From the NCBI GenBank assembly GCA_030789695.1, contig CM061132.1, positions 164,387,442 through 164,451,441 of the forward strand: a DNA stretch of 64,000 bases, read 5' to 3'. A model generated the notes under the pieces. That model saw only the letters and a program-made list of their open reading frames with translations. It did no database searches and was not told the origin of the DNA. Positions 10,059 through 22,215 of the stretch are shown here, piece after piece. The DNA is from Scilla litardierei (taxonomy: Eukaryota > Streptophyta > Magnoliopsida > Asparagales > Asparagaceae). A program made the translations under genes and the position numbers. Numbering within the stretch: position 1 is the stretch's first letter; every line of letters starts with the position of its first letter.

Positions 10059-11576
10059 TGTAACAAACAGTATTTTAGGCATGTTTGATCGTGGTATGGC
10101 CGTATTTCATTTTTTTAGTAGTCCGAGTTGCTATTTTGATTTTCACCTTAGCCTATTACTATTACCCCGTACCTAACCCTGATTACCATTTTAACTTACC
10201 TATAGTGTCGGCAACCACTCTCCATTACCAGCCAACTATGTTGGTGAGATCCAACATATCATTTAATCAAACGCCACCCTCAACCCTTGGGTTTCCTTTC
10301 ATTATAACCCCCTTCACTGTCCCGTTCTTCATCATCCCACTACATCATCATCCCAATTTCTGTTCAAGATTCCTGCAAACAACAACAGCATCAACACCGC
10401 CATCCACCTCCTTCAATCCCACACTAACATCAACCCAAAATCAATCTGAACCCAAACTCATTCATCCCAAAAATAAAAAAACCAAATCAGATTGAGAGAT
10501 GGATAAGCTGAAATTGAAATTGGAATTAACCTTACAACAACCAAATCCCCCAACTCCCCTTCCCCTCCTCCAAGCTGTGCATAGCCCCCTTTGCCACAGC
10601 CGCCCACCCCCATTGTGCCGCCCCGTGAGCCGCCCTCGCCTGCAGCAGCTGCCGAGCACCCCCTCGATCTGCCGGTACCCTCGCCCAGGACGTCGCACCG
10701 CCACTGACGCAGGCACCATGCCCCCGGCCCCCTGGCCACCGCTGCCTAGCCTCGGATCCCCTCTGCAGCATCAAAAAGAAAGAAAGAGCAGAACGAGTGG
10801 AAGAGGTAGATAGAGGGAGAGAGGTATGAAGGGGTAGGTTTTAGTTTTATAAAGTAAAGTTATTTATTAAGTAAGTTATGTTAAAGAATGTTTTATAAGA
10901 TTATTAATATAAGATTATTATATAAGTTACTTACTAAAGTAAGTTATGTTAAAGAAAACTTATTTTATAAGTTAAGTTAATTTGTTATATAAGTTTAAGT
11001 CAATAATATATGTTAAGATAAGTTATTACATAAAGTTTTAATATAAGTTTTAAGTTATAAAATAAGTTATAAAATAAGTTATTAATTAAATTTAAGTTAT
11101 GATTTTTAATTAGTTAAGTTAAGTCTTTAACTTAGTTAAGTTAAGTCTTTAACTTAGTTATAATGATGTTATTAGTTTTACTATTAATTTGTGAAGCTAA
11201 CTTGCTATGTAAACCCGTGTGAACCAGGTAACGCTACCGCTGATCGGACCACGCCTTTAACGATGCAACATATCGGCAACTCATCGTACATTTGCTATGG
11301 GTATTAAAATGAAAGAGATGCATGCCAACCCAGTGTCATTATAATTTTCATAGTGTTTCCACTTTGAACTGTTAGATAAACTTATATATTGCATAGTATC
11401 GTAAAAGAAATCGATTTGGACTACATGACATGATTGGCAGAAAGAAATAAATGGAAATGTTAGAATAGTAAATGACTCGTAAAATTGCAAGTGCGGTAAC
11501 CTGTACAGACACTGGGTTTGGGGTAACTTATAATAGCGAAGGTGCGGAAGCGACTAGCCTAGACTTTGTTGTCACC
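10059..11576 (+). repeat. 5' LTR of element A, truncated
   Basis: The sequence is collinear with 48015-51254 once solo LTR G1 is removed from the latter (about 1518 versus 1509 bp). Shared landmarks include the TTTAGGC-TGTTTGATCGTGG start, a GC-rich proline/arginine-coding block (10560-10760), a long AT-rich TTAAGTTA tract (10840-11160) and the GGGTTTGGGGTAACTTATAA block (11514). After CACCGTG at 11576 homology to the 3' LTR stops and another LTR begins, so the last 733 bp of this LTR are missing. Confidence 0.8.
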
Positions 11577-12194
11577 GTGTGTAATGACACGTATCTAGCA
11601 ATACATGTATTTCCACATTTTACGTCTCTTACGTATTACTATTACAAAAGGATTCAAATACATCCGAAGGATTTGAAAAAAATAGTTTATACAATTTTAA
11701 AATATGACTTTGAGTTTAAATATTTTTACGTATTATCGTATATGAATTTGATGCAAATACGATCTTAAAATGGACTTTGTATTCGTACTTCTCGCGAGGA
11801 TACGAACTCATGGCATCTTCAAAATTTTCAGAGTAGGTTGTGAAAATTGGTATTTTAGTGTTTAAATAAATCACTCTTCCCTAATTACGTTTACCTTTCT
11901 ACCGTTTACCAAATATTTTTACTAATTACATTTACTAATTAGTTTTACTAAATAGTTTTATTATTCACTAATCACTATTTACTGTAAGAATCGTCTACCT
12001 TGCAATACTAACAACAAACACTCTAGAGGGGGGTGAATAGAGTAATGACAGTAAATTGTGCAATTAAAATTAAGCTTGTAAATGCGGAATAATAAGAGCA
12101 AAAGGAATTAATCAACACAATCAATCCAAATGCAAACACAAAGTTTTACCCTGGTTCCCCAAACTTGGGTACATCCAGCCACACCAATATCCAC

Positions 12195-12450
12195 TAAAAT
12201 TCTCACACAGAGAAGTGAATACAATCTCACACAGAGATACCTCACACAGAGGATTTGGATTCTCACACAGAGAAACCCTCACTCTCACACAGAGAGACCT
12301 CACACAGAGGATTTAGGATTCTCACACAGAGAAATCCTTGCTTTCACACAGAAAGACTTAAGCTCTCACACAGAGAGATCTCAACCAACCCTCACACAGA
12401 AGGTTATACTCTCACATAGAGAGTAACTAGCTCTCACACAGAAAACTAGG
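12195..12450 (+). repeat. CTCACACAGAG short tandem array
   Basis: Irregular repeats of CTCACACAGAG/A, about twenty words with variable spacers, lie in the 5' third of solo LTR G2. The open frame across it (12130-12426) is a by-product of the repeat. Confidence 0.85.
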
Positions 12451-12794
12451 GTTTCAATAAAATCACAAAGTAAAACAAATACTCTTACCTATGCCTTGAG
12501 ATGAACTTACTTATAAATGAATGCAAGGCATGGAAGAGGATCTCCAAGTGATGAGATTTGCTAGAATTGCACTTGGATGGTTTCCCTTGAGCTTGACTTC
12601 AATGCATGAAGAGGAATGTGAGCTCCAAGATGGAAATGATGGAGCTTGAGAGTTGCTTATAGATCTCTTGAGATTTTCAAATGTATCAAGAAGAATCAAG
12701 AAGGAGCAAGAGATGGCAGCACACTCATATAAATAGGAACCCCATATCAAGCCCCAAAACCCAAGGAAACAGCCAAAGAAAGAATTCTGCAACG

Positions 12795-13345
12795 GCTAGA
12801 AACTGGGTGAAAACGACAGGAACAGTCGGCTGATGATCATAAGGCAGTCGACTGATCAATGGCTAGAAAATATCCAACGGCTATAATCTGAGCCAGGACA
12901 GTAGACTGACGAAGTCAATACAGTCGACGGACAAACAGGACAGGCGCCTGTTAATCCTTCAGGAGACGACTGCTGCAGGGGATTGATTGAAACAGAGAGC
13001 TGCACCCTTTCTCCAGTTTACGCACAGGCGACTGATGTTAATAATACAGTCGACTGTCTATTAGTCTGGCGACTGTAAAACCTTAATCAGTCCTCTGCAG
13101 AATAAGATGGAGAAAACACAGAGAGAGATGCATGCGACTGTAAACATACGACTGATGCCCATTTCACAGGCGACTGTAAATATAAAGGCGACTGTAAATG
13201 CAGCAACAGACGACTGTGCGTAAAGCTCAAGTTTGAGTCAATTGAAATGTAGACTTAAGCTGTGCAAATTAGGCGACTGTAGAAGGATCTACAGGCGACT
13301 GGAAATCACCCAATCGACTGTGTTTCCCTCATCAGGCGACTGACG
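12795..13345 (+). repeat. dispersed GTCGACTG / GCGACTGT array
   Basis: At least fifteen copies of the words CAGTCGACTG, GGCGACTGT and ACGACTG occur at irregular 20-50 bp spacing inside solo LTR G2. CAGTCGACTG is itself palindromic. The array lies in the same part of the LTR as the CTAGTCGGTC array of solo LTR G1. Confidence 0.75.
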
Positions 13346-16027
13346 GAAAGTCAGAGACTCCAAGTGAGTCTTTGGACAGAGTGAACCTAGTGGGTTGGAT
13401 TCTATGATAATCCTAAGGTTCACTAAGATGGTTAAATACATGTGCATGAATGAGCAAACCATCTATCAAGGCATTACATCAACCCTAGACTCAAAAGAGA
13501 GAGAAAGCAATAAAGTAAATTACATGGATTACAATGCTTTCTTAAGAGTCTAAGTCTTCAATCTTGATGCCTTGATAGTGCTCCACCATCTCCAAGCTTT
13601 GGCACTCCTTGAGTCTAAACTTTGGCCCTTCTTCACAAGATGTCCATCCTTACACCAAGTGATTAGTCTCCAAGAAAGATATCTTTGAAATAAACTGAGA
13701 GACTAAAACATGAGATTCATTAGCAACAATATAATGTTGTGATCATCATCAAAATAAGATTGGTATGAAACACCAATACTCAACAATTACTCTTACCAAT
13801 CACTAATTACATTTAGTAATTACTTTTACCTTTCACCATGTAATCTTTACTAATTATTTTTCTTGCTAATTACATTAACTATCATTTGCTTTTACTAAGT
13901 AACTTTACCCTAATTAAACCTAAATCTACTCCTATTGAATCCCACCGAATGAAACCGGTGAGATCCAACACCCAATGCATTCTCTCCCCCGCTGCCAACC
14001 CCCTTCCATCAAGCGTTCTCCCCTACTTCACTGTTTTAACAGCAGCTTCATCAGAGCACTTTCTCTTAAATTGGGTAGAGGAAACCACAACATCAACACT
14101 CCACTGCAAACCCACCTCTTCATCTACTGCAAAATTCCCCACCAAGCTTCTCAAACCCAGCAACACAAATCTTCTGCAAACCCATCTTGATTCCTCTGCA
14201 AACAAATCACCATATGCAAATCAAACCAGCAAACAATTTCACCAACAAATCAGCCAAAATCAAACCAAAATCCAACACCAAATTCTTCCCAAAATCTGTT
14301 CTTCATTAGCCCCAAATCATGTCTTCTCAAAAATCGGTTCCCAACAAACTCAAACTGATTTTGAAAATCAGAAATCGATGAAGCAAGGGGAGGAAAACAA
14401 CTTCAGATTTGCAATACAAAAACACAACAAATTCTAAACACATCCCCTCCTTCTCTCCTTCTTCCCGAGCTCCTCATCACCGGAGAGTTGCGCGTGCCAC
14501 CAACCATCCGAGCACCCACCACTGTGCCCTAGCTGCCGCCGCCAACCTTCAGGAGCGCGCGCCACCGCCTGGCTGGACCCCCCTGCCCGCCGTCCGCCCA
14601 GAGACCGCCGACAGCCCTCCTCTCTTCCCGTGCATACGTTGCTTTCCCCTTCGCTGGTTGCTGCAATCGAATGAATACAAAAACAAGAAACAGAATAAAG
14701 AAAGGGAAGAAGAAGAGACAGCCATGAGTTAAGACAGAGAGGGAGAGGGTTAAAAGAATAAAGAAAGAATGAGAAAGCGAGAGGTTAGAGAGAGTCAGCC
14801 TTTTGAAATGATATAAAGTGTCATTAAGGAATGGGAAAGGGTTAAAAATAGCAGATAGATAGAGATAAGATATTAATGGTTGTTGAGTAGGTGTGCAATA
14901 TTACTGTAGGGTTAATCATACCATTAGCTTAAGGTAAGGTTGGTATTAATAGGTTGTTAGTGTTAAATGAATTAACTTGTTAATATTAACTAATGTTAGG
15001 TTAATAATACTAGTATAAAATAAGGCGTACCCTGTTAGTATGACCATATATAAACGTTACCCTAGCCGGAGAGCCCGATAAAATTAGACAAACTCACTTT
15101 AGAGATTATTTTAATACTGTGTTTATATCACGAAATATCTAATTCAGTGATTTGTTCAACTAAAACAGAGTACCGGACAGACTGCCACGTAGTACTCGTC
15201 GAGACGGACCTAACGGCACCAAAATCGCCGAAATCAAGCAAGTATGCAATTTATATTGAATTTCTGAAGGTAGATGCCTATTTAGCCTTTTGCATGTAAA
15301 GTTACATAACTCAAAACCTGCACGCGAAATGACGCGTGAAAACACTACCATGACATCCGTGGCTAAAAATGTGATCCAACGGCATATAATTTGATATAAC
15401 TTAGTTTAGAACAATAACAAGAAAAATCAACTTTCTGTTCGTTTTCGTTAAAATCGCATGTTCACACTATTTGCTAAATTATTGCGAATGATGTTTTCGA
15501 TACTCTTGTAACATAGAAAATACTGCATGGAAATAAATGATTATGTTATTTAATTGTTGCATGCCTTGAAATAATTAAATAGCATGAGACATCGTGAAAT
15601 CGTGCGCCTCGAAGGCGAAATCGTGATTTTCTTGATGTCATGTGAGTTGGCAAATTCGTGAATTCGTGCTTGTAATATGGCTACTCCGTCGGTCATGTGT
15701 GACTAGTCTGGCTCGTGTTACAGTAGGGTCACATATGACCAGTCTGGCTCGTGTTCCACTATATGTCGGTTTAGCGCCTGGCTCGTGTCCAGCCCAACAT
15801 TCTTGGGTGGGGTTAGGGTTGAGCAGCTACTAGGCATATAACGGGGTACTCTCTTCAAGGGCACCACCCGTATGCGGTGGGTTAGCGCCGAACACGGTAG
15901 GCCCCTTTGTGAAGAACGACCCACTCATCACGACCTAAAGGCGAGAACCATATGCATGATAGAAAGCATTGCATTGTAATTGTAATAATCATGTTACTTG
16001 CTCGCACATCAGGTGGTGTCAGAAGCA

Positions 16028-17161
16028 GGGATTGTTGTTGATCATGAAAAAGTAGCTGCTGTTTAAAACTGGCCAGTCCATCAAACGATGACCGAGATTC
16101 GGAGTTTCTTGGGACTTACTGGCTACACCGGATGTTCATCAAGGACTTATCGAAGATCGTGGGAGCCATGATGCGATTGACGAGAAAGGATGTGATGTTT
16201 GTTTGGTCGAAAGCATGTGAGGATGCTTTCCAGGAGCTGAAGAAGAGGTTGACGACTGCACCCATCTTGATCATTCCAGACCGATCAGGAGGATTCGAAG
16301 TCTTCTGTGATGTATCTGGCAAAGGACTTGGATGCGTGCTACATCAGCACTGTCGAGTTATAGCATATGCATCCAGACAGTTGAAGATCCACGAGAACAA
16401 CTACCCCACTCATGATCTTGAGTTGGTGGCAGTGATTTTTGCGTTGAAGATTTGTAGGCACTTCCTATTGGGGGAGCACGTGAAGGTGTTCCCGGATCAT
16501 AAGAGTTTGAAGTATCTCTTCACTCAGAAGGAGCTCAACATGGGTCAGAGACGATGGGTCGAGCTCATGGCAGACTATGACATTGACCTTCAGTACCATC
16601 CTGGAAAAGTCAATGTCATACCGGATGCATTGAGTCGTCTTCCAGCGGTGATGACCCTTACAACTCAGTGGAGGTTGCAACACGAGATCCGGGACATGAG
16701 TATAGAAGTGATTCTACCAGGGATAACTGCATTATTGATGGGCATGCATATCAAGTCGACATTGGTAGATAGGATCAAGTCTACTCAAATGGACGATGAG
16801 AAGCTGCAGAAGATCAAAGATTTGGTAATAGCAGGCCAGAGGCGAGAGTTCAAGATGCATGCAGATGGATCCTTGAGGTTTGCGGACAGGATCTGTGTGC
16901 AATCTGGCGCCATTAGAGAGGAGCTATTGGAGGAAGCTCATTGCTCTCCTTACTTCATACATCCTGGAGGTACCAAGATGTACCAGGATCTACGACAGCA
17001 TTACTGGTGGTATGGTATGAAGAGAAGTGTCGCACGGAGCATGTCGAAGTGTATTGTGTGCCAACAGGTGAATGCTGAAGACCAGAGGGCTGCCGGCTTG
17101 TTGCAGCCATTGCCCATTCTGGAGTGGAGGTGGCAACACATCACGATGGACTTCGTAACTG
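16028..17161 (+). pseudogene. element A pol: end of RT, RNase H, integrase N-part
   Basis: Chromovirus pol resumes near the end of RT (IRSFLGLTGY) and continues through RNase H ([15 protein letters not shown], then [23 protein letters not shown]). The integrase zinc-binding region follows (H...H with C-IVC) and ends at the first integrase core block (HITMDFVT, 17140-17160). A TAA (about 16061) and a frameshift near 16128 disable the start. The frame is cut at 17161 by element B and continues, after a gap of roughly 85 codons, at 47180. Confidence 0.85.
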
Positions 17162-17170
17162 CCCCACTTC

Positions 17171-19228
17171 GCCGCCCTCTGCCCCACTTCGCCACACCGT
17201 GCCGCCGTCGCATCCGCCGTGCTCGCCGCTGCATCCCGAGAGCACCAAACCGCCTCCCAGCTCTCCTCCTCCGGTGAAGCATGCCGCCGTCTCCGACGGC
17301 CGCCCCCACGTCGCCTCCGCCTCCGCCGCGTCCCGCCGCCTTGCCGCCCTAGCCGTCCGACGTCGACAGCGGACACCCCCCCCCGTCGCTGCTTGCGCAC
17401 GAAGAACGAATGAGCGAAGGTATTTACGATGGCAATATCGTAAATTTTGATATAATTTCGTTTTTCGTATTTTTAATTAATTAATAAATGGATTTATTGG
17501 TTTTTAATTCATAATAAATAATATAAGCACCCGAAAAATGTGAGGCTGTCTCCAGAAAATCAGAAATAATATTCTGGACCTAATGGCGCTAGTTTCATCT
17601 CAATCCGACGCTTAGTTTTTCCAGAATTAATTTTTAACCCTAAAAGATAAATACGTATAATTCGTTCAAAAATCCGTATCTTCTTATTTTTACGTAAACT
17701 AATACTTGATAAAAATATATGTTATACTACTCTTCAATACGGTCGTTTTGACACCTCATTTGAATCTTTCCGATGTGGATTGCATCCGGAATAAATTGTG
17801 GAATAAATGCGTTACTAATTGAAAAATAGTTTTTAAATTGTTTTTGATCTTTTAAAAATCCTAAAAATTACAATTAGCTTCAGAAAAATATTCCTTCTTG
17901 CAGTAAAATTATTTTCACCATATATAGTCTATATAAAATTTTAGAACCTTTTTCGACACCGTTTCAATCAGTTTTAAAAATCAAAACGATCAGATTATTT
18001 GAATAGAAAATAGGGTGCGCTTTAACCAATTGTTTCTTGTGTTTGCAGGTACCAATCCTCGTGCACCAGCTTCGCTAGCTCCAAACTCGCCTTTCCACGA
18101 CGAGCTCTAAAATTGTAAGTCACGACAGATTCTAAGTTTAGAAAACTAGTCTACTGTGCTTGCATGAACTTGTGACACTTCACCACTTATAGCCTCGAAC
18201 GGCTATTTGACTTGAACCAAACTAGAGAACTAAAATGAAAGTAATCGACTAAAGATTACTTTGCCAACTTTCAACTTAGGTGGTTGTAGCACGCAACTAC
18301 CAACTTGGTTAAATTGTGTGCTAAGCCACACTACCACGTGCTCAAAGCACGGAAGTAACAGCTTTTGGTGTTGGGCTTGTCTTTATCCTACTTGCTGGTT
18401 TTCAATGAGGAAGTCAACCAGTTGACCTGGTGTGACTAACATGTGGAACATCCTGTGGAACAATCCTGTATAGAACTTGTAATTGACACGTCACCGGGGT
18501 TTCGGGGTAACTCACAGTTGCGAGAGTACGGGAGTGACTAGAGTTCGATCTACATGTCAAGCTGCCTGTGTTTCGGCCTCCTGTCTAGCTGCCTGAGTTT
18601 CGGCAAACCATCCTGGTGCCTGGGTACCGTCATTCGTCTGGGTAGCACCCAGCAAGAGATGAACTGAACGGTCACATATTGTACTCTCCGACTTGAGTCA
18701 CGTAGTTCTAGTATAGCTTGCACAGTTACTTTCTTTACAGTACATGTACTTTACTTGCCAGTACAGTCACCTTTACTTTACGCATTTCATGCACGTTACT
18801 TTCTACACTTGTACAGACACTGCACCGTACTTTACTTTACTTTCACTTTGGTCTGCTTGTAAGTAGTTGCCTTTGTCATACTTGTACAGTACCTCTCTTT
18901 CTTTATTTAGAATTGTTGTGACTTACCTACGGTTCCATTTCCGTGGCAGCGCAGACGACATACATATGGAGACAGATGCTCTTGAGTTAATAGCGCCAGA
19001 CTTCGACCATGAGACCGCAGCTTCTAGAGCTATTTTCAGTCGTGTATTGTACTTTCTTTCTCTCTTTTATCATTGTTGGAATATTTGTACGGTTGGATTG
19101 TAATAATTGGACACTATTTGGGTATCTTTGTACATCTCTGCATCGTGGCTATTTTGATTTCACTGGTTAACTGCAGAACCTGCGCAAATATCAAATAAGT
19201 AACGGGCCCCCGAGAGCGGGTCGTTACA
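17171..19228 (+). repeat. 5' LTR of element B, left part deleted
   Basis: The sequence is collinear with 45121-47179 (2058 versus 2059 bp) and highly similar; the first 1087 bp of the LTR are missing. Before it, 17161-17170 repeats a 10-bp word (GCCCCACTTC) found again at 17181, which looks like filler at the deletion junction. The LTR ends GGGCCCCCGAGAGCGGGTCG then TTACA. It contains a GC-rich block (to about 17400) and a small exon-like segment bounded by splice signals (18049-18114). Confidence 0.88.
18049..18114 (+). other. putative 66-nt leader exon inside LTR B
   Basis: A polypyrimidine tract and acceptor (TTGTGTTTGCAG, ending 18048) and a donor (ATTGTAAGTCACG, GT at 18115) bound 66 nt. 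The same pair occurs at 45998-46064 in the other LTR and, on the minus strand, at about 30251-30323 in the inverted solo LTR. An upstream donor candidate (AAGGTATTTACG, 17419) closes the GC-rich block. I infer alternative leader splicing; there is no transcript evidence. Confidence 0.4.
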
Positions 19229-19232
19229 AGTT

Positions 19233-19250
19233 TGGTGGCCCAACGCAGGT
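19233..19250 (+). other. primer-binding site of element B (tRNA-Ile type)
   Basis: Four bases after the LTR comes TGGTGGCCCAACGCAGGT. From memory, plant tRNA-Ile(AAU) ends ACCUGCAUGGGCCACCA, so the match is good except for two positions. The site and the next bases (CCTC) are shared with the leader of element C. Confidence 0.6.
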
Positions 19251-20378
19251 CCTCGCTAACTACCTCGTGAACATTATAGCAAGATCAGGATGTATAATAT
19301 AAAGATACTCAAATTAACCTCGAGTACGGGATGTCTCGAGTGTTCACCTGTATCGGATATACGGGTGAAGTGTCCTTATTACCATCTTCATTAGGTCCTC
19401 CTTGATCCTCATCACTTCCTTTGAACTCTTTGTAGGAATATGATGCCCTCAAGGCCATTTATTCCTGTGTGAATAGCACAAACATCTTGTTCGAAATAAC
19501 AGTAAGCTGTTTGGTAATGATTTATCTAAGTTATATTGTAATGTAGTTAACATTAGATATCAACTTAGGTAAAGTCCTGAGACTTTATGTAAGGTCAAAC
19601 GGATATCGAGATGAGTATCTCGATCATGGAGAAACGCTTGACCGTCTGTAGCATAAGTCTAAAATGGTTCGTGGTCGTAGATGTTTCGAGACAAGGATAT
19701 CGAAACATCGGATAGACCATTGTGTCTTAGTCTTCACCGTTTAACGGTGGCGATGATCTCATGATCGCTTGACTTGGCGAAGTCGAAGACGAGACATAGG
19801 TGCTCATTAGAATGAGTTCACTGAACGATTCACTAGAGTTATCATATGGTTATATTGACCAATCTGTCAGTGATAACTCTGAGTGATGATAGGATAGTTG
19901 GTCTTTTGACTTGAGGTCATTTTGACAGACCTGTGCGTGAACGGTGCCACTTATATCAACTGACCTAGCTTCGAGGCAAGGCCCGTCGAAAGGTCTTTTG
20001 ATTAGGTGTCACTTGAAACGTACGAGGCGAGTAATGACCAAGAAAGGATTCGTCTCTCCCGGTCAATGGGAGTTAGTGTCGTAGAGTTAGTTCGGTCTTT
20101 AGTAAAAACTCTGCGCAGAGCATGTTGGAAGAAGTCCAACATTAGTTGACTAAAGATCGATAGAAACTAACCGGAGTCAAGTTATTGGGGTTGATAGTTT
20201 GACCGTACCCTAGACTTGATCTACACGACATATTTAAGACGAAGAGACTATAACTGCGGAATTCATCACGGAAACAGTCAGGTGGTCCCGACAATACTCA
20301 TGTCAATGAGTTAACCACATAATGATGATTCCTGAAGCAGGGACGGCAACCACTGCTCGTGGTCACTGCCGTATAGGG
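19251..20378 (+). other. element B leader, non-coding
   Basis: There are 1.1 kb with no open frame of note and no recognisable protein motif. It contains several short inverted words (for example GATATCGAGATGAGTATCTCGA near 19609). It ends at TSD CTTCG of element D and continues at 28200. Confidence 0.6.
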
Positions 20379-20383
20379 CTTCG

Positions 20384-20992
20384 TGTAGGATCCTGTCCAA
20401 AACAGAGTTAGGATCGATAACATGAAGTTTAGACTTACGCTTGCGTACGCGGCACGGTAGTCTACGAACTTCGCCTTCGGATTCGCCACGACGGATCGAG
20501 TCTACTCACGAACGGAGTAAGGCTACTAATCCCACAATCTAAATCTCTATTTTAGATTAAGAACTTGGATGGAGGAAGAGGAAATATTTCTGCAGAGCTT
20601 CGCTATGAAGAAGATGCATGCATGAATTTCATGCAAAAATGTGTAAGGAAAATGGCTACCCTTGGGTCTTATTTATAGCCCCCAAGGTAGTTATTTTAGG
20701 GTAAGTTGTTCCTTTGGAACAACTTAATTAAGGTGTACCATGATACATGGCACATTATAAGCTTAAGTTGTACCATATGCATGGTACAACATAAGCTTAA
20801 GATATTCCCCCTTTATTAGCCATATGTCGCATGCACTTATGCATATATAATGCGACTTTCCTGCTCATACAGAGATCCTCTCCGCAAGGGAACAGATTCC
20901 CTTTGCACATGACTTCGTGTGCGCGACGTTCGAGGTCCGTATTCCCTCGTACATCCCCCACAATGGTGTACAAACGTCTTCCATATCCAACA
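20384..20992 (-). repeat. 3' LTR of element D
   Basis: 609 bp, TG...CA ends. It differs from 27586-28194 near 20684 (C for A) and near 20965 (T for G). It contains several perfect palindromes, including AAGTTGTTCC with GGAACAACTT around a 3-nt loop and TTGTACCAT with ATGGTACAA around a 4-nt loop. Confidence 0.95.
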
Positions 20993-22215
20993 TCTCCCAC
21001 TCACACTTGAGGGGATTGTAAGAGAACGTCTTTCCCTTAGTTCTTTCATCTATCATACCGAGAAATAGACCGTGCGACCGTCATGCGCGTAGAGTCTGTT
21101 GTTGTGCACTTGTTAGAGATACACAACGACCTCGAAGGTGCAAAGTTGAGTAGTTCAACGCATGCTTTACCCTAGATTATTTCTTCACATTTTCTTGTAC
21201 TTTATATTCAACAATTGAATCCCATCTGGATTACAATTGGCTGGCCAGCTTTGAATCATTAAAGTCCAAATGCGAATATGAAATCAATCTTCCTCTTCTT
21301 GCGAACCTTTTGATCTTGACTTGATTCGCTTTTCTAACGTGCCCCGCCGAGCCGAATTACCATAGCCCATTAGTAACACGCTAAGATAGCGATCATCTCG
21401 TCAAATCTAAAGGAACCAATTGGAGTCCTTGAGGGTAAGAGTTAAGACCCATATGGCCTTTGAGTCTCACATAATAGCAAACACTATTGCTACTAACTCA
21501 GTGGTCGAAATGCATACGTGGTATGAACACGTATTACAACATCACTCCTTTCCCAGGGAGAGTATGTCTTAATGATGTTGTACGGATGAAAGATCAGACA
21601 CCATAGTGCCTATCTTTTGAGTCCCCTTACTACTCAGGAAATATTCCTGGACTCTCATCCTGCATAAGACAGATAGGATTATAAAATCCAATGAGATCTT
21701 TTTATCCTTGTGATACAGATCTCAGATCTTTTGTAAGCATCCATATGATGCAGATCTTTCATTCGACTATCTTGTTAAAGTCATGACTCTAAATCATTCG
21801 TCTAATGATTTTGACTTTAAACTAGTCTCATCTCTATCTTATCCATCTGATAAGATAAGGCGGTTGCTCATGTGAGAGAGCCAACCTTAATCTGTCCGAC
21901 ATACACACAATTCAGCTGAGATTTCAAAAATGTACACAAACATTTCTTAAGAAATTCATATGCAATGTTGGAAAAAGAACTTATTCTTTTATTAATTTTG
22001 ATCATTTCTTAGACATGGGAATATATATTTGGTACAACTCAGCCCATACGCAATCCTTGAGATGATAAGTGTTTATAAAACACATTTATGGGGATCGCTT
22101 TCGTAAGCTGATCCTCTATCGTCTCATGCGTAGATATGTACCTTATGTCTACCTTCTTGATTTTATCATAGTCTTTTGCAAATCTGCAGTTCCTTTAAGA
22201 TACTGCATTATCCTC

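Larger units (their letters stand above)
11983..13785 (+). mobile_element. solo LTR G2 (1.8 kb)
   Basis: It starts TGTAAGAATC and ends CAATACTCAACA. Flanks are TTTAC (11978-11982) and ATTAC (13786-13790), a TSD with one mismatch. The surrounding AT-rich LTR sequence resumes after it. Its ends and an internal CTCTAGAGGGGGGTGAATAG block resemble solo LTR G1 at 48529-50254. No coding sequence is present. The superfamily cannot be decided from an LTR alone. Confidence 0.75.
11577..16011 (+). mobile_element. second gypsy-type 5' LTR abutting element A (A2)
   Basis: From TGTAATGACACG (11577) to CACATCA (16011) lies a sequence with LTR features: TG...CA ends, a GC-rich mid-block (14450-14650) like the neighbouring LTRs, and directly after it a decayed initiator-Met primer site (TGGTGTCAGAAGC, 16014-16026). 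Without solo LTR G2 it is about 2.6 kb. Just past the primer site the sequence jumps to RT, so leader, gag and protease are gone. It is either a nested element whose other end was lost or part of a recombinant 5' end of A; no partner LTR is in the window. Confidence 0.55.

Noticed and set aside
12195..13345. CRISPR-like array
   Set aside because: This is eukaryotic DNA, the words are short and irregular, and spacers have no constant length. It is an LTR-internal tandem array.
14409..14732. Open frame rich in Ala/Pro/Arg that could be a small gene
   Set aside because: It sits in the mid-LTR GC-rich block of A2, at the same place as similar blocks in the other LTRs, with no domain.
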